This document shows, in pieces, positions 51,054-60,904 of a stretch of 64,000 nt of DNA (positions are counted from its first letter, which is position 1; each line of letters begins with the position of its first letter). The stretch spans positions 1 to 64,000 of the forward strand of contig JAFTSN010000016.1 in the NCBI GenBank assembly GCA_017467275.1, written 5' to 3'. A program made the position numbers and the translations under genes. The notes below the pieces were generated by a model. That model was not told the origin of the DNA, made no database searches, and was given only the letters and a program-made list of their open reading frames with translations. This stretch comes from Clostridia bacterium. Its GTDB lineage: Bacteria; Bacillota; Clostridia; Christensenellales; Borkfalkiaceae.

Positions 51054-54000
51054 GCCGCCACCTCATTCATATATTCGTAAATTCTGTTCAACAGGACACG
51101 GAGCATTTCTCCGTCCACCGCCTTTTTCGCAAGCACCAATCCGTACCAATACTCGCGGAGAGTCGCATCCTCCGTGGGATCATCCGAGAACGTGAAATCG
51201 GTTGCGCTGACAGCCTCGTTAAGCGCAGAGCCCGTCACACCCGCTTTGCCCGATATTCCACGGAATGCACGGATAATCAGATTCCGCGTTTCGCCTTGGT
51301 TTAAAGTGCCGCCCGTTTTGGCGTTCGTCCTAAAGTATTCCTTACCATAGCTCCCCTCGACGATGTAGCCTTGCGAAACCAACCAATTAAGCACGGCGTC
51401 GGACAGCTCGGCAACGCCACCCGCCTGCAATTCGAGCTGAACAAGCTTATCCACTGCCTTTTCCACGAGATTGATAAGATTTTGCACCGTCACGTCCTTA
51501 GTGGGGTCGTTGACGATCGCAATCCATGCCGCATCGTTGGAAATGATACCGTTTTCCTTCAGTGCAGCAACCGCCTTTGCACCGTCCGTTGCCGTCTCGT
51601 CCATCGGCTTGGCAAGCGCAATCAACAGCTCCACAATCTTGCTTCCCGCCGCCGTGTTGGAATTGTTTCCGTGGCGAATGAAATAGGTTGCCGTTTCCGC
51701 CGTGATATGCGCCTTTTCGACAAGATAGGCATAGTCTGCCAATACGCCGCCAATAAATTTACAGCACCAATTCACAATACTCATGCAATCCTGTCCCGAA
51801 ACGGAGGCGGTTCCCGAAAGGAGTCCGTTCCAATTCTCTGCGTTCGCAATCGCGTTGATATCCTTAAGCACGGCGAGCGCTAACGAAAGCTCCGTCGCCG
51901 TCGGATCGATAACGGCGGCAAGGCCCAAAAAGGTCTTCTGCGCGAACGCAGGATCGGCATAGCCGAAGGTTGAAAATACTTTTTCAGCCGTCTCCTTTTC
52001 CGTTGCGGACAGAATATTTTTCCCTGTGAGAAGCGCAAGAGTCTCCGCGGAAAGCGTCTCGTTGTTTTCCTCTATATAGGCGTGAAGCTTGCGTATGATC
52101 GCGTTTGCCGCGCCGCCCTCGACCATGGAGCCGTTCAAAGCGTTCGCGTCGTCTGCGTCGATCGCGCCCGCTTCCACGAGCTTTTCAACGCTCGTTTCCC
52201 CGTTCACCGAAAGTCGGGTGGAGATTCTGCTCAACAGAACGTTTAATCGAGCAAACTCGACCGTCCTTCCGCTGACGGCGTTCTCCGACAGATAGTCGCA
52301 ATCAGTTTCTCCAAGAATTCCGTGTTCTACAAAATAACCCGTGATTTCCGAAGAAAGCGGCTCCACAACAGGCGTCGAACGAATCACGGAAGCGAGGGAG
52401 AGCAAAAACTCTCTCCAATCCGCGCCCGAAACGCTTTCGCCGTTCATCGCGCCCGAAACGCCCTCAACGCTCACACCGAGCGCTTGCAAAACGTCAAGCG
52501 CATCCGTTTCCGTCGCGTTCGTATTGAAATATCCCGCCGCGGCAACAATTACGCCCTTCACAAGCATGCCGTCCGCACTCTTGCCGTCCTCCGTAGTTTT
52601 TAAAAGCTCGGAATAATCCTCCTCGGCAAAGAGGGATTTTTTCAAGAGAAAATCGAGCGTCGCAACGCCTATCCTCTTACCGAAAATCTTAGCTTCGTTG
52701 TTTTTTAAATAGCTGTAAACATTCTTCAAAAGTCCGTTCAAAGAGCTTCCCGAAACGCTTTCGCTCTCTCCTCGGAATACGGGCTCCCAAACAGCGGAAT
52801 TCCCCGTAATCTTGGTGTTAATAAACACCTGCAACGCCTCGTCACTCGATAAAACGGACGCATCGATCGTACGGGCGATTGCAATAAGCAACGCCTGCGT
52901 TTTCGCCCCGTCTGTGGTCTTACCACTGATCGCGTTATCGTCGAAATACCCTCTCGTATCCCCGTCGATGATATCCTGTTCATAGAAGTATTTAACCCAA
53001 TCGGAAATATAGCCGAGCGGAGATTCGTTTTTAAAGAAATCGGCAACCTTATTGAAGATTGAAACGACGTTCTCCACGGGAAGGGAGGCAGGCAACGGGT
53101 CCGCAAAAACTTTTTCCCATGCAGACATGTTAGAAATGATGCCGTATTTATTGAGTACTTTGAGCGCGCCGTCTGTTCCCGTGCCCGAAACGATGCGGTT
53201 TGCCGCGGCAACGAGCGCTTTTTGTACCGCACCCACACGCTCTGCGTTATTAAATCCGTCACTGACCGCCGCGCGCAACGTCTGCGCATCCGAAATGTCG
53301 ATCAGCCCTAAAACATTGAGTTTCAAAACAACGAGATCGCCGCTCGATAAATCGTCTGCAACGATATCGCCGAGCTTTTGTCCGTTTAAAGACAGCGTTG
53401 CCGCGAGCGTGGCATAGTCGAGCTCCTGCACACAAAATTCAGGATCGCTCTCTATTTCCCGCGCGCAAAGCGCCGCAGCTGTTCCCGCTGATTCGCCCAC
53501 GATCATATAGGTCGTCTCCATACGGATAGAGCCGTAAGCCGCATGCGTGGAGGAGAGACAGACGGGCACGAACAGATTTTCACACTGCTCTTTTTTCGGG
53601 CGAATAGATTCGTAGGAAATGGGATAATCGCGACGTGTCGACCAGAAATTGCCGTCCGTCTGATATCCGTCACCGAGCGAGGAAGAAACCTTATAGTACG
53701 CCACGCGGTGAGAGTCAAACCAATAGAAGCCCTGCCCCACGGAATGAGGCGCGGTCGTCTTTTGAATGACGCCCGGAACGGCGTTTTGAATGACGTCGCT
53801 TTCTTTCATGACGTAGTCACTGACCATTCTGCGCCCTTCGCGAAGATAAATTTCAATGGGAAAATTGCCGTTTTCAAGAAATTCGTCCTTGGCAAGCCCG
53901 TACGTTCTCATCTCCTCACGCACGGAAAGAGGCACGCGTTCGTCGTAGGCATAAAACCAAAGAAGCCCTAAAACGTAATCTCGATGATCGTCCGCAATAT

Positions 54001-55075
54001 TTTTTCTGCTCAGGTAATCCCCGTTGGCGTATTCGTAGCTCATGCCGACGAAATCGGCGTGGTTTGTATCCGTTTTATTGTTCGGCATACGATTCTGCGT
54101 GAGCTCGTTCCCCACCTTCGGATTGCTCTGCAAAAGCCGTGCGCGCGTTTCATACCACTCGGGATGATAGTTCTCGGGTTTTGTGATGGGCAGGCGGTTG
54201 TTGGGATCAGTGCTGAGCGTAAAGCGGAAGCAATACGCCTGCACACGCCCGTCTCCCTCGCCCTTTGCACCCAACGAGGCATCTTCGATAAAGGGCAGAA
54301 GTCCGCTGTCGGGGTCGCCCTCCACAACGTAAGGGCTGACCGCCGTATATTCGTTGAGGTTGGGCAATATTCCGTTCATAGTCTCGCCGTAGGTCGCGTT
54401 CGCCTCCCGCCCGACGGTGTATTCCACGCCCGCCTCCGCCATAAGATCGCCCTCATACGAACAGTCGATAAAGACCTTGGCTTCATACGTCTTACCGCTT
54501 TCCGACTCAATGGAGGTAATTCTGCCGTCTTCCGTTTTCACGCCGCCGTCAAGCTCAAGAGGCTCGTTAAAAACGACGGGCACGCCCGCGTCGATTAACA
54601 TGTCTTTAAATACCTGCTGCGCCACCTTGGGCTCAAACACCCACTGCATCTTTAATGCGTCGTCCTTGCCGCCGAAGATCGCACCGTTACTCACGAGCCC
54701 AAAATAGTCCTCGCTCGTTTCGCTCGTCCAAGCCGCATCGTTTTTATAATACTCGTAGATTCTGTTATAAAATTCCCACGAGATGCCGCCGACGACGTTT
54801 TTATTCGCCATATCCGTCGCGCCGAGACCCGACGAGGTCAAGCCGCCGATATGCCCGTTTTGCGAAATGAGCAAAACGTCCGCCCCCTCGCGCTTTGCCG
54901 CAATCGCCGCGGTCACACCCGCGCTCGTCGCGCCGTATACGACGACGTCGTAGCTCCCCTCGCTTCCGATAACGAGCTCCTCCGCTTTAGGCTTTTTTGC
55001 CGACTTCGGCATAAAGCCCAAAGCGACGGGACAAAGCACGCCGAGCGCAAGAATAATTGCCGTTATTTTCTTCAT
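51050..55075 (-). CDS. Secreted FAD-dependent oxidoreductase with six large C-terminal helical repeats
   Basis: This 1341-residue protein has a signal peptide (MKKITAIILALGVLCPVALG) and an FAD-dependent oxidoreductase domain of the FAD_oxidored family (about 35-560). The Rossmann motif is VVYGATSAGVTAAIAA, followed by SQNGHIGGLTSSGLG and the C-terminal FAD contact MIVGESAGTAAALCA. From about 570 to the end lies an acidic helical region of six diverged repeats, each about 100-117 residues, with GIISNxxAW-type motifs near 648, 758, 875, 975, 1083 and 1182 and xYFxxNAxSG segments between. The repeat fold is not one I recognise. ATG at 55075 has AAGGAG upstream. Its substrate is unknown; the locus suggests a sugar. 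Confidence 0.85.
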   Translation of the reverse strand: MKKITAIILALGVLCPVALGFMPKSAKKPKAEELVIGSEGSYDVVVYGATSAGVTAAIAAKREGADVLLISQNGHIGGLTSSGLGATDMANKNVVGGISWEFYNRIYEYYKNDAAWTSETSEDYFGLVSNGAIFGGKDDALKMQWVFEPKVAQQVFKDMLIDAGVPVVFNEPLELDGGVKTEDGRITSIESESGKTYEAKVFIDCSYEGDLMAEAGVEYTVGREANATYGETMNGILPNLNEYTAVSPYVVEGDPDSGLLPFIEDASLGAKGEGDGRVQAYCFRFTLSTDPNNRLPITKPENYHPEWYETRARLLQSNPKVGNELTQNRMPNNKTDTNHADFVGMSYEYANGDYLSRKNIADDHRDYVLGLLWFYAYDERVPLSVREEMRTYGLAKDEFLENGNFPIEIYLREGRRMVSDYVMKESDVIQNAVPGVIQKTTAPHSVGQGFYWFDSHRVAYYKVSSSLGDGYQTDGNFWSTRRDYPISYESIRPKKEQCENLFVPVCLSSTHAAYGSIRMETTYMIVGESAGTAAALCAREIESDPEFCVQELDYATLAATLSLNGQKLGDIVADDLSSGDLVVLKLNVLGLIDISDAQTLRAAVSDGFNNAERVGAVQKALVAAANRIVSGTGTDGALKVLNKYGIISNMSAWEKVFADPLPASLPVENVVSIFNKVADFFKNESPLGYISDWVKYFYEQDIIDGDTRGYFDDNAISGKTTDGAKTQALLIAIARTIDASVLSSDEALQVFINTKITGNSAVWEPVFRGESESVSGSSLNGLLKNVYSYLKNNEAKIFGKRIGVATLDFLLKKSLFAEEDYSELLKTTEDGKSADGMLVKGVIVAAAGYFNTNATETDALDVLQALGVSVEGVSGAMNGESVSGADWREFLLSLASVIRSTPVVEPLSSEITGYFVEHGILGETDCDYLSENAVSGRTVEFARLNVLLSRISTRLSVNGETSVEKLVEAGAIDADDANALNGSMVEGGAANAIIRKLHAYIEENNETLSAETLALLTGKNILSATEKETAEKVFSTFGYADPAFAQKTFLGLAAVIDPTATELSLALAVLKDINAIANAENWNGLLSGTASVSGQDCMSIVNWCCKFIGGVLADYAYLVEKAHITAETATYFIRHGNNSNTAAGSKIVELLIALAKPMDETATDGAKAVAALKENGIISNDAAWIAIVNDPTKDVTVQNLINLVEKAVDKLVQLELQAGGVAELSDAVLNWLVSQGYIVEGSYGKEYFRTNAKTGGTLNQGETRNLIIRAFRGISGKAGVTGSALNEAVSATDFTFSDDPTEDATLREYWYGLVLAKKAVDGEMLRVLLNRIYEYMNEVAA

Positions 55076-55094
55076 TTTCCTTTTCTCCTTTTTA

Positions 55095-56372
55095 TTATTT
55101 CCATACAGAGGTCTTTTTTCCCTCCGCATCCTTTGAATTGCTCTTAAAAACCTCTTTCAAATAGCTGAACGAATAGGTCTCCACGCCGTCGGGGCGCAAA
55201 AGATAGAAGCCGTTCAACTCTCCCGCCGAAAAGTTATACGCACGAAGTGCGGTTGGCGAGAGCTTTTTGATTACGGACGCGTTTTCCCCGACGAGCTCGT
55301 TACAGCAGAGCTGCCAATACACCGCGTACTGCAACCGACAGGCATCCAGCGCAAGCAAATGCCCCTCCGCGACCGTTTTTTGCCACTCTCCCGAATAGCC
55401 GTCCGCCTTGTCGGGATACCCGAATTCCGTGATCGCGAGGCGGTTATCCCCAAAATATACAGGTTGAGGATACCGTTCCTTTTCGGGCAATTTACTCCTA
55501 TAATATCCCATTGCCGCTTGGAGCGCGACAGAGATTTCCTCTGCGTTTTTGAATTTGTCTTTATCCTTATATTCGTAGCTCGAATAAGCATAAAGATCGG
55601 CATACGTATACGGAACGACGTAGTCCACCGCTTTAGAATAGGTATACGAACCGTCGAGCTTATTGATCTCGAGCGCACCGAACACGAAAACGTTCTTTTC
55701 TTCGTCCATGCCGAATTCCGCGCGGGCGCGGTTTATGCCGTCCTGACGGACGTTGAAATATTCCGCATACCGACGGAGCACGATCACCTCGTCCATACCT
55801 TCCATGGAATAGCGAATATAGTTATCCGTTTCCCAATTCTGCAAAATAAAGGTCTTTCCGCTTCCGCGATAGGTCTCCAAAAGGTATTTTGTCGCCTCGT
55901 AAAACTCCCGCTCTACGCTCTCCTTTTCCTCTTCGCTCATACCGTCCGTATATTTGGCGCGGCTCTGCTCGGTGATGCTGATGAAAAACGTCTTGAAATC
56001 CATTTGAAACAGCTCGGCATACCTCGCGTTTTTCAAAACGTCGACGCAAGCGGAAAAGCTTTCCCCCGACCAATCGTCCAGCGGATACTGTGATTTCGGA
56101 TCGCCGCAGGCAATCTTGATCACCTTGCCCCCACTTTCCAAAATCTTTTCCGCTCCGTAAAGAAGCGAGGTTTTGTCTTCGGGCAATGAAGGCATATACA
56201 TTGCGCCCCAATTCGTGATCCCGACCCGCTCGGCATAAGGTGAGGAGGTGTTATCCACCAAAAGCGTTTTCTTCTCCTCGGGTGGCGGCTCACTCGCCGT
56301 TTCACAGGCGGAAAAGCCCGCCGAAAATATCAGCCCCACGGCAAGGGCGATCGCCGCCTTACTTCTTTTCAT
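55095..56372 (-). CDS. Glycosidase-like lipoprotein, paralogue of the 57.9-59.9 kb gene
   Basis: This 425-residue lipoprotein (signal ending FSAC, Cys23) has a predicted alpha/beta barrel. The signatures GKTFILQNWETDN (Glu181) and LAITEFG (Glu316), with YWQLCCNE after it, resemble the acid/base (end of strand 4) and nucleophile (end of strand 7) regions of clan GH-A glycosidases. The same blocks recur in the 639-residue protein upstream in the operon. VDYVVPYTYADLYAYS is another block they share. Its ATG lies within the last codons of the preceding gene and has no clear ribosome site, so coupling is likely. I cannot assign a family; it could be a catalytic glycosidase or a binding protein. 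Confidence 0.78.
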   Translation of the reverse strand: MKRSKAAIALAVGLIFSAGFSACETASEPPPEEKKTLLVDNTSSPYAERVGITNWGAMYMPSLPEDKTSLLYGAEKILESGGKVIKIACGDPKSQYPLDDWSGESFSACVDVLKNARYAELFQMDFKTFFISITEQSRAKYTDGMSEEEKESVEREFYEATKYLLETYRGSGKTFILQNWETDNYIRYSMEGMDEVIVLRRYAEYFNVRQDGINRARAEFGMDEEKNVFVFGALEINKLDGSYTYSKAVDYVVPYTYADLYAYSSYEYKDKDKFKNAEEISVALQAAMGYYRSKLPEKERYPQPVYFGDNRLAITEFGYPDKADGYSGEWQKTVAEGHLLALDACRLQYAVYWQLCCNELVGENASVIKKLSPTALRAYNFSAGELNGFYLLRPDGVETYSFSYLKEVFKSNSKDAEGKKTSVWK

Positions 56373-57924
56373 GGCGTTTACGGAGCACAATGAACGCGGT
56401 CACCCCGCCCGCGACAACGACCGCGCCGACAATCCCGAGCACAACGGGAAGCAAAACCGAATCGTTCTTCTCCACCGTTACGGCGATTACGCCGCTCACC
56501 TCGTCGAAGCCCTCGCCGACGGTTACTTTAACCTCGTATTCGCCCGCCTTTTTATAGTTGACGGCGGAATCGTCCACTGCGTAATATTCCGCGGGCACTT
56601 CAATTTCCTTCCATTCGGGCGCATTGACCGTGCCGATATTGGTTTTTGCCGTCACCTTGAGCTTTTCCGCGGAAAACTTCTTCTTTTCGGAAAGCTTCAA
56701 ATTCACTTCGGAAAGATCAAAGATAAGCTCGTCGGGGCGCATGACCTCCACGTAGTAGGAAGCGCTCTCGTAGCCCTCCTTTTTCGCATTAATTTGATAA
56801 ATTCCAACCTGATAGCGATTGAATTTACTGCTGTCGAGCGTGAATGCGTTCTCGTCGAAACTCTGCTCCTTTATTCCGTCGCCAAGCACGTCGTAGTAAG
56901 CGAGCCCGTCGGCGGAAAATTGCTCGCCGTAGGCAAAACGCACTTTCGCCGCCGTCTTATCCACGGCAATCCCCGTTTGGGTCAACGTCTCGAACCCGCC
57001 GTTATAGGGTTCGCTCATTGTGAATTTTACGCCCGTGAGATAGATTCCCTCATCGTAAGGGACAGGAAAATTCTCGTAAACGTCCGCTTCTGAATCAGCC
57101 GAGCTTGCGGGCTTTAAGGTTCTGCGGATATAATCCGTGCCGATTCGGATCTTCGCCGCCTCGGGCACGTTCGATATATGCACCGTCACACTATATTCCT
57201 TATCCCCGCCAAGGAAAGTTGCTGCCGAGATGCGATAGGAATTGGCGTCGAGCACCATCGGCACCCATTCGTTGCTTCCCTCCACGCAGTATTCCGCGTT
57301 GATCATGGGATACAAGAAGCCTTTTTTGAGAATGGTAAAGCCGTCCGTATCGATTGTTCCCTGCACTTCGTTGGGCACGGTGAACGGACGAAGCTGGTTC
57401 GGTATATCGAGCATGGAGGGCACAAAGCTGTATTTTTGCCCCGCAATATACCCCCACCAACGGTTCTCCGTGAAGATAAACGGCTTGCCGTCTGTGCTTA
57501 AATAAATGGGAAAGACATTCTGAAGATTGATATTCGACGTGTTATTCAGCGGCATATTATTCACTTCGTCCGTGACGCCGAGTGAGAGCCCCCAGCCATG
57601 ATTCGCCCCGAAATTAGACTGACGGACGATCGCCGTCACGTCTATCTCGTTCACACCCGAAAGCTCGTAGGTGATATATTCTCTCCCCTCGCTTTCGCTT
57701 TTGAGCCGAACGCCAAAGCCATATTTAGTGTAGGGCTTATGAACGTCGTTAAGCTCCACCCGCTCCATATTTTCCGAAATCGTGCGAACGAGCGGCGCCG
57801 CCCCGAAATCGTCGCGCAGGATATAGCTCGTTGCCGCCGACGTGACCTTTCTTTCTCCGCCAAACGGCAGAAAAACAGCCACAAAAGCCAAAGCCGATAA
57901 AAGCAAACTAACTAGCCTTTTCAT
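56359..57924 (-). CDS. Membrane-anchored extracellular beta-rich protein, function unknown
   Basis: This 521-residue protein has a signal peptide (MKRLVSLLLSALAFVAVFLP) and an extracellular part of about 440 residues. Its first half looks like a carbohydrate-binding-like beta-sandwich, followed by a region with Ig-like beta repeats (KFNRYQVGIYQINAKKEGY; YKKAGEYEVKVTVGEG). The C-terminus has one membrane helix (LLPVVLGIVGAVVVAGGVTA) and a basic tail (RKRHEKK). It lacks LPXTG and Cys. It sits between the two paralogous glycosidase-like lipoprotein genes and may bind their polysaccharide substrate. Confidence 0.75.
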   Translation of the reverse strand: MKRLVSLLLSALAFVAVFLPFGGERKVTSAATSYILRDDFGAAPLVRTISENMERVELNDVHKPYTKYGFGVRLKSESEGREYITYELSGVNEIDVTAIVRQSNFGANHGWGLSLGVTDEVNNMPLNNTSNINLQNVFPIYLSTDGKPFIFTENRWWGYIAGQKYSFVPSMLDIPNQLRPFTVPNEVQGTIDTDGFTILKKGFLYPMINAEYCVEGSNEWVPMVLDANSYRISAATFLGGDKEYSVTVHISNVPEAAKIRIGTDYIRRTLKPASSADSEADVYENFPVPYDEGIYLTGVKFTMSEPYNGGFETLTQTGIAVDKTAAKVRFAYGEQFSADGLAYYDVLGDGIKEQSFDENAFTLDSSKFNRYQVGIYQINAKKEGYESASYYVEVMRPDELIFDLSEVNLKLSEKKKFSAEKLKVTAKTNIGTVNAPEWKEIEVPAEYYAVDDSAVNYKKAGEYEVKVTVGEGFDEVSGVIAVTVEKNDSVLLPVVLGIVGAVVVAGGVTAFIVLRKRHEKK

Positions 57925-57939
57925 AATATTCCCCTCTCT

Positions 57940-59859
57940 TTATTTCAAAAATGCCACGCGGCAGATTAACGGATCCCAAGAGTTTGCCGCTTTCGTGTTC
58001 GTGAACACCACCCGAACGCTCGTGTACCCCACGGGAATGCGAGTCGTGATATAAAGATAGCCGTATTCCCCCGTTTTATCCATCACGTAGACGGAGGAGA
58101 GCTTCTCGTAATCCGTGCCGTTTTTAGTCGCCATCACTTTGATCATGGACTTTGGTACGGGGTCGTAAATAAAGCCCTGCATGACGAATTTCGCTTCCGC
58201 GTCCTCGGACGGGCGAACAATCTTATACTGAATGTATTCCTCGTTCGGATTGTTCGGTTTTTTCTGTACGACGTGATATCCCACGTCGTCGGTCAAGCCG
58301 TATTTTTCGAGATAGCGGGAAAGAAGCGGTCTGTCGGCCTCACGAACGTGATCGTAGTTCATGCCCTCCGAATACCCTTCCATTTTACGGTTGCGGGAAA
58401 TATCCGGTCCGTCGAGCCCCATATCGTCGAAATTATCAAAGAAGAGCATATCTGCCTCGACAAAGGGGATAGGCTCCTCCTGCGGCGCGGGCATACGCAT
58501 CACCGCTTTGGGTCTAACCGAAAGGAAGTTCTTGTTTTCAAAAAGCCCCTTTAAATACCAAAAAGTCTCCGTGATCGTGCCGTCGGGCTTTAAAAGCCAA
58601 TACCCTTTCATGTCCCGATTCTCAGGACGGGCGCTCTCGCCGCCCACACGCTCGTTGCACGTTAGCGACCAATAGCAGACGTAGCGGACGCCCTTATTGA
58701 TCGCAATTTTTGCCGTCTCCATCGAATAGACAAATTGGTTTTTCTCATCCGCACTACCCGAATAGTATTCCGCTCTGCCAAACTCGCCGAGCGCAATATC
58801 CGACATTGTTTTCTTTTCCCCCGCCTCGCGGTTTTCATTGATTTTGGAAAGATAATAGTCCAAATCCTCGGAAAGCTTGGAGTTTGCCGTCGACCAATCG
58901 GAGAAAGAGAATACGTCCGCAGTGGAATAGGGCACGACGCAATCAACAAGCTTTGCCTGCCCGCCGCCATTATAGGAGATATAATTGACCTCGAGAGCGC
59001 CAAGCACGTCGACATTGACAATGCTTCCCGCCTCTTTGAGCTCCTCACGGGCACGGACAATCCCCGCCTGCCGCGCGTTGTTGTAGGCGAGATAGTTTGC
59101 AATAATCGTCTCCTTATCCGCCTCTTTCGCCGCTTTCAGCGCAGGCGTAAGCTCGTTATCTCCCTCCCAATTTTGGAGTACAAACGTTTTACCCGATGCG
59201 TTATACGCGCGCAAAAGCTCTCTGGTCAACTCATAGAATTCGCCGCTTACCCTTTCCAACTCGCGCTCGGAAACAAGCGTTCCGCTGTTCCATACTAGCC
59301 GCTCGAATTCGTAAACAACCATAACGACCGTTGAAAAATCCATGCTCAAAACACGCTTGACCTCGGACGTTTTAATAAGCTCGGTCAAGCTCTCATAGTT
59401 TCCCCACTCCGCGTTAAAGGAATATTGGTCCGCTACGTCGCTACCCAAAAAAAGCTTAATCACCTTTGAGCCGATATCTTTACGGATAACGTTCGCGCCC
59501 TCCGTCAAATAGGATTGTGCCGTGAAATTATACTGCCCACCCGCATGAACGATGCCGATGACGTCCTCCGCCTTGCGAGTTTCGTCAAAGGAAAACGGGA
59601 CGTCGGAATGCACGTCGGAAAAGGCAGGATAATTATCGTAGCCGTCGATAAAGCCGTTGATACCGTTATAGGTTATATCGCCCGAGATATCGTCCACCGT
59701 CACGAGATCGACGTAGCGGTTTCCGTTTTCGTCAAACGCCGCGATCTCCTCTTGCTCGGGCGGTTCGGGCTTTTTCTTGGACTTCTCCCCGCAAGCGACA
59801 AAACAGGAAAGGCTCATAATGCAAGCCGAAAATATTGCGATAATTTTATTTTTCTTCAT
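57940..59859 (-). CDS. Glycosidase-like lipoprotein with C-terminal beta domain
   Basis: This 639-residue lipoprotein (signal MKKNKIIAIFSACIMSLSCF, then VACGEK with Cys23) has an N-terminal region of about 400 residues with an alpha/beta barrel pattern. GKTFVLQNWEGDN (Glu232), VDCVVPYSTADVF, IALGEFG (Glu359) and YWSLTCNERVG match the paralogue at 55.1-56.4 kb. The two Glu residues occupy positions expected for clan GH-A acid/base and nucleophile. The C-terminal part (about 450-639) is a separate beta-rich domain, perhaps for carbohydrate binding. It begins 14 bases inside the LacI gene. I do not know a described family for it. Confidence 0.8.
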   Translation of the reverse strand: MKKNKIIAIFSACIMSLSCFVACGEKSKKKPEPPEQEEIAAFDENGNRYVDLVTVDDISGDITYNGINGFIDGYDNYPAFSDVHSDVPFSFDETRKAEDVIGIVHAGGQYNFTAQSYLTEGANVIRKDIGSKVIKLFLGSDVADQYSFNAEWGNYESLTELIKTSEVKRVLSMDFSTVVMVVYEFERLVWNSGTLVSERELERVSGEFYELTRELLRAYNASGKTFVLQNWEGDNELTPALKAAKEADKETIIANYLAYNNARQAGIVRAREELKEAGSIVNVDVLGALEVNYISYNGGGQAKLVDCVVPYSTADVFSFSDWSTANSKLSEDLDYYLSKINENREAGEKKTMSDIALGEFGRAEYYSGSADEKNQFVYSMETAKIAINKGVRYVCYWSLTCNERVGGESARPENRDMKGYWLLKPDGTITETFWYLKGLFENKNFLSVRPKAVMRMPAPQEEPIPFVEADMLFFDNFDDMGLDGPDISRNRKMEGYSEGMNYDHVREADRPLLSRYLEKYGLTDDVGYHVVQKKPNNPNEEYIQYKIVRPSEDAEAKFVMQGFIYDPVPKSMIKVMATKNGTDYEKLSSVYVMDKTGEYGYLYITTRIPVGYTSVRVVFTNTKAANSWDPLICRVAFLK

Positions 59860-60901
59860 AATTTAAGTCCCTCACGGAATTTCTTTCTATAAGCGTTGTG
59901 TTCAGCTCCATATTAATAGAATTGCTGCGCTTATTCTCCATTCTGTCTATAAGCAGTCTGACCGCCTGCACGCCAATTTCCGATTTCGGAATATCAATCG
60001 AGGTGATATCGTGCTCCAATGAATAATTCACGTTGTCCACGCCCACCACGGACAGCCTTTCGGGGATATTCAACCCCATTTTCTGTGCGAGCGCAACCAC
60101 CCGTCTTAAAACGCTGTCGTTAAAACAGACGATCGCGGCATGACCTTTCAGCTGCTTGAGCTCCTTTTCCAAGACGCTCTCGTTAAGGAGTTCGTTCTCC
60201 TCGTTATAATAGACTTCGCTTACAGGGTGCGTTTTTTCACAGTCGATAATCGGGACGCACTCAACGCGTTTCCCCGTCCGCACCGCATGCTTTACGGCTT
60301 TCATCGCGCCATAATAGCGCTGCAAAAAGGAAAAGCTGTAATCGATGTTTCCCACGAGCAGAATATTATCGTGTCCTTTCTTTAAGAGATAATTAACCGC
60401 CTGCATGCCCGCATTGAAATTATTTGCCATAACGTGATCGGCAGAGACGGCGGGCGGGCTGATCATATCCACGAATACGAGCGGAATATTCAAGGAATCT
60501 ATCTTTTCAACGAGCGAGGTCGAGCATTGGTTGAGAATGATAACGCCCTGCACTTTGTTGTTCAAAAGATTCATTGCGACGTCCTCTCTGTCCTTGAATC
60601 CCGTCCAGCCAACGATATTGAAATTGACGTTTTCTTTGGCGCATTCGCTTTCAATTCCGATAATACACTGCCGCCAAAACTCCTCGTTCAGCACACCCAT
60701 ATTCTTGATGAGCAGTGAAATCGTCTTATCCTTTCGGGCGGGCGGCGTCTTGAACTCATAGCCCATTTCAATCGCCTTAAGGACGATTTTCGTTCGCATC
60801 TCCTCGCTTACGCCGTACTTATTACGAATCGCAAGAGAAACCAGCCCCTTTGAAACGCCGAGCGAATCGGCAATTTCTTGAAACGTTACTTTTTTTGCCA
60901 T
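59846..60901 (-). CDS. LacI-family transcriptional regulator
   Basis: This 351-residue repressor has the N-terminal LacI helix-turn-helix (VTFQEIADSLGVSKGLVSLA, residues 4-23, with hinge helix following) and a sugar-binding periplasmic-like core from about residue 60. It lies between the permease and glycosidase-like genes on the same strand, so it probably controls this locus in response to a glycan breakdown product. The ligand is unknown and no operator was located in the window; the operon promoter is outside it. Confidence 0.93.
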   Translation of the reverse strand: MAKKVTFQEIADSLGVSKGLVSLAIRNKYGVSEEMRTKIVLKAIEMGYEFKTPPARKDKTISLLIKNMGVLNEEFWRQCIIGIESECAKENVNFNIVGWTGFKDREDVAMNLLNNKVQGVIILNQCSTSLVEKIDSLNIPLVFVDMISPPAVSADHVMANNFNAGMQAVNYLLKKGHDNILLVGNIDYSFSFLQRYYGAMKAVKHAVRTGKRVECVPIIDCEKTHPVSEVYYNEENELLNESVLEKELKQLKGHAAIVCFNDSVLRRVVALAQKMGLNIPERLSVVGVDNVNYSLEHDITSIDIPKSEIGVQAVRLLIDRMENKRSNSINMELNTTLIERNSVRDLNYEEK

Positions 60902-60904
60902 CTT

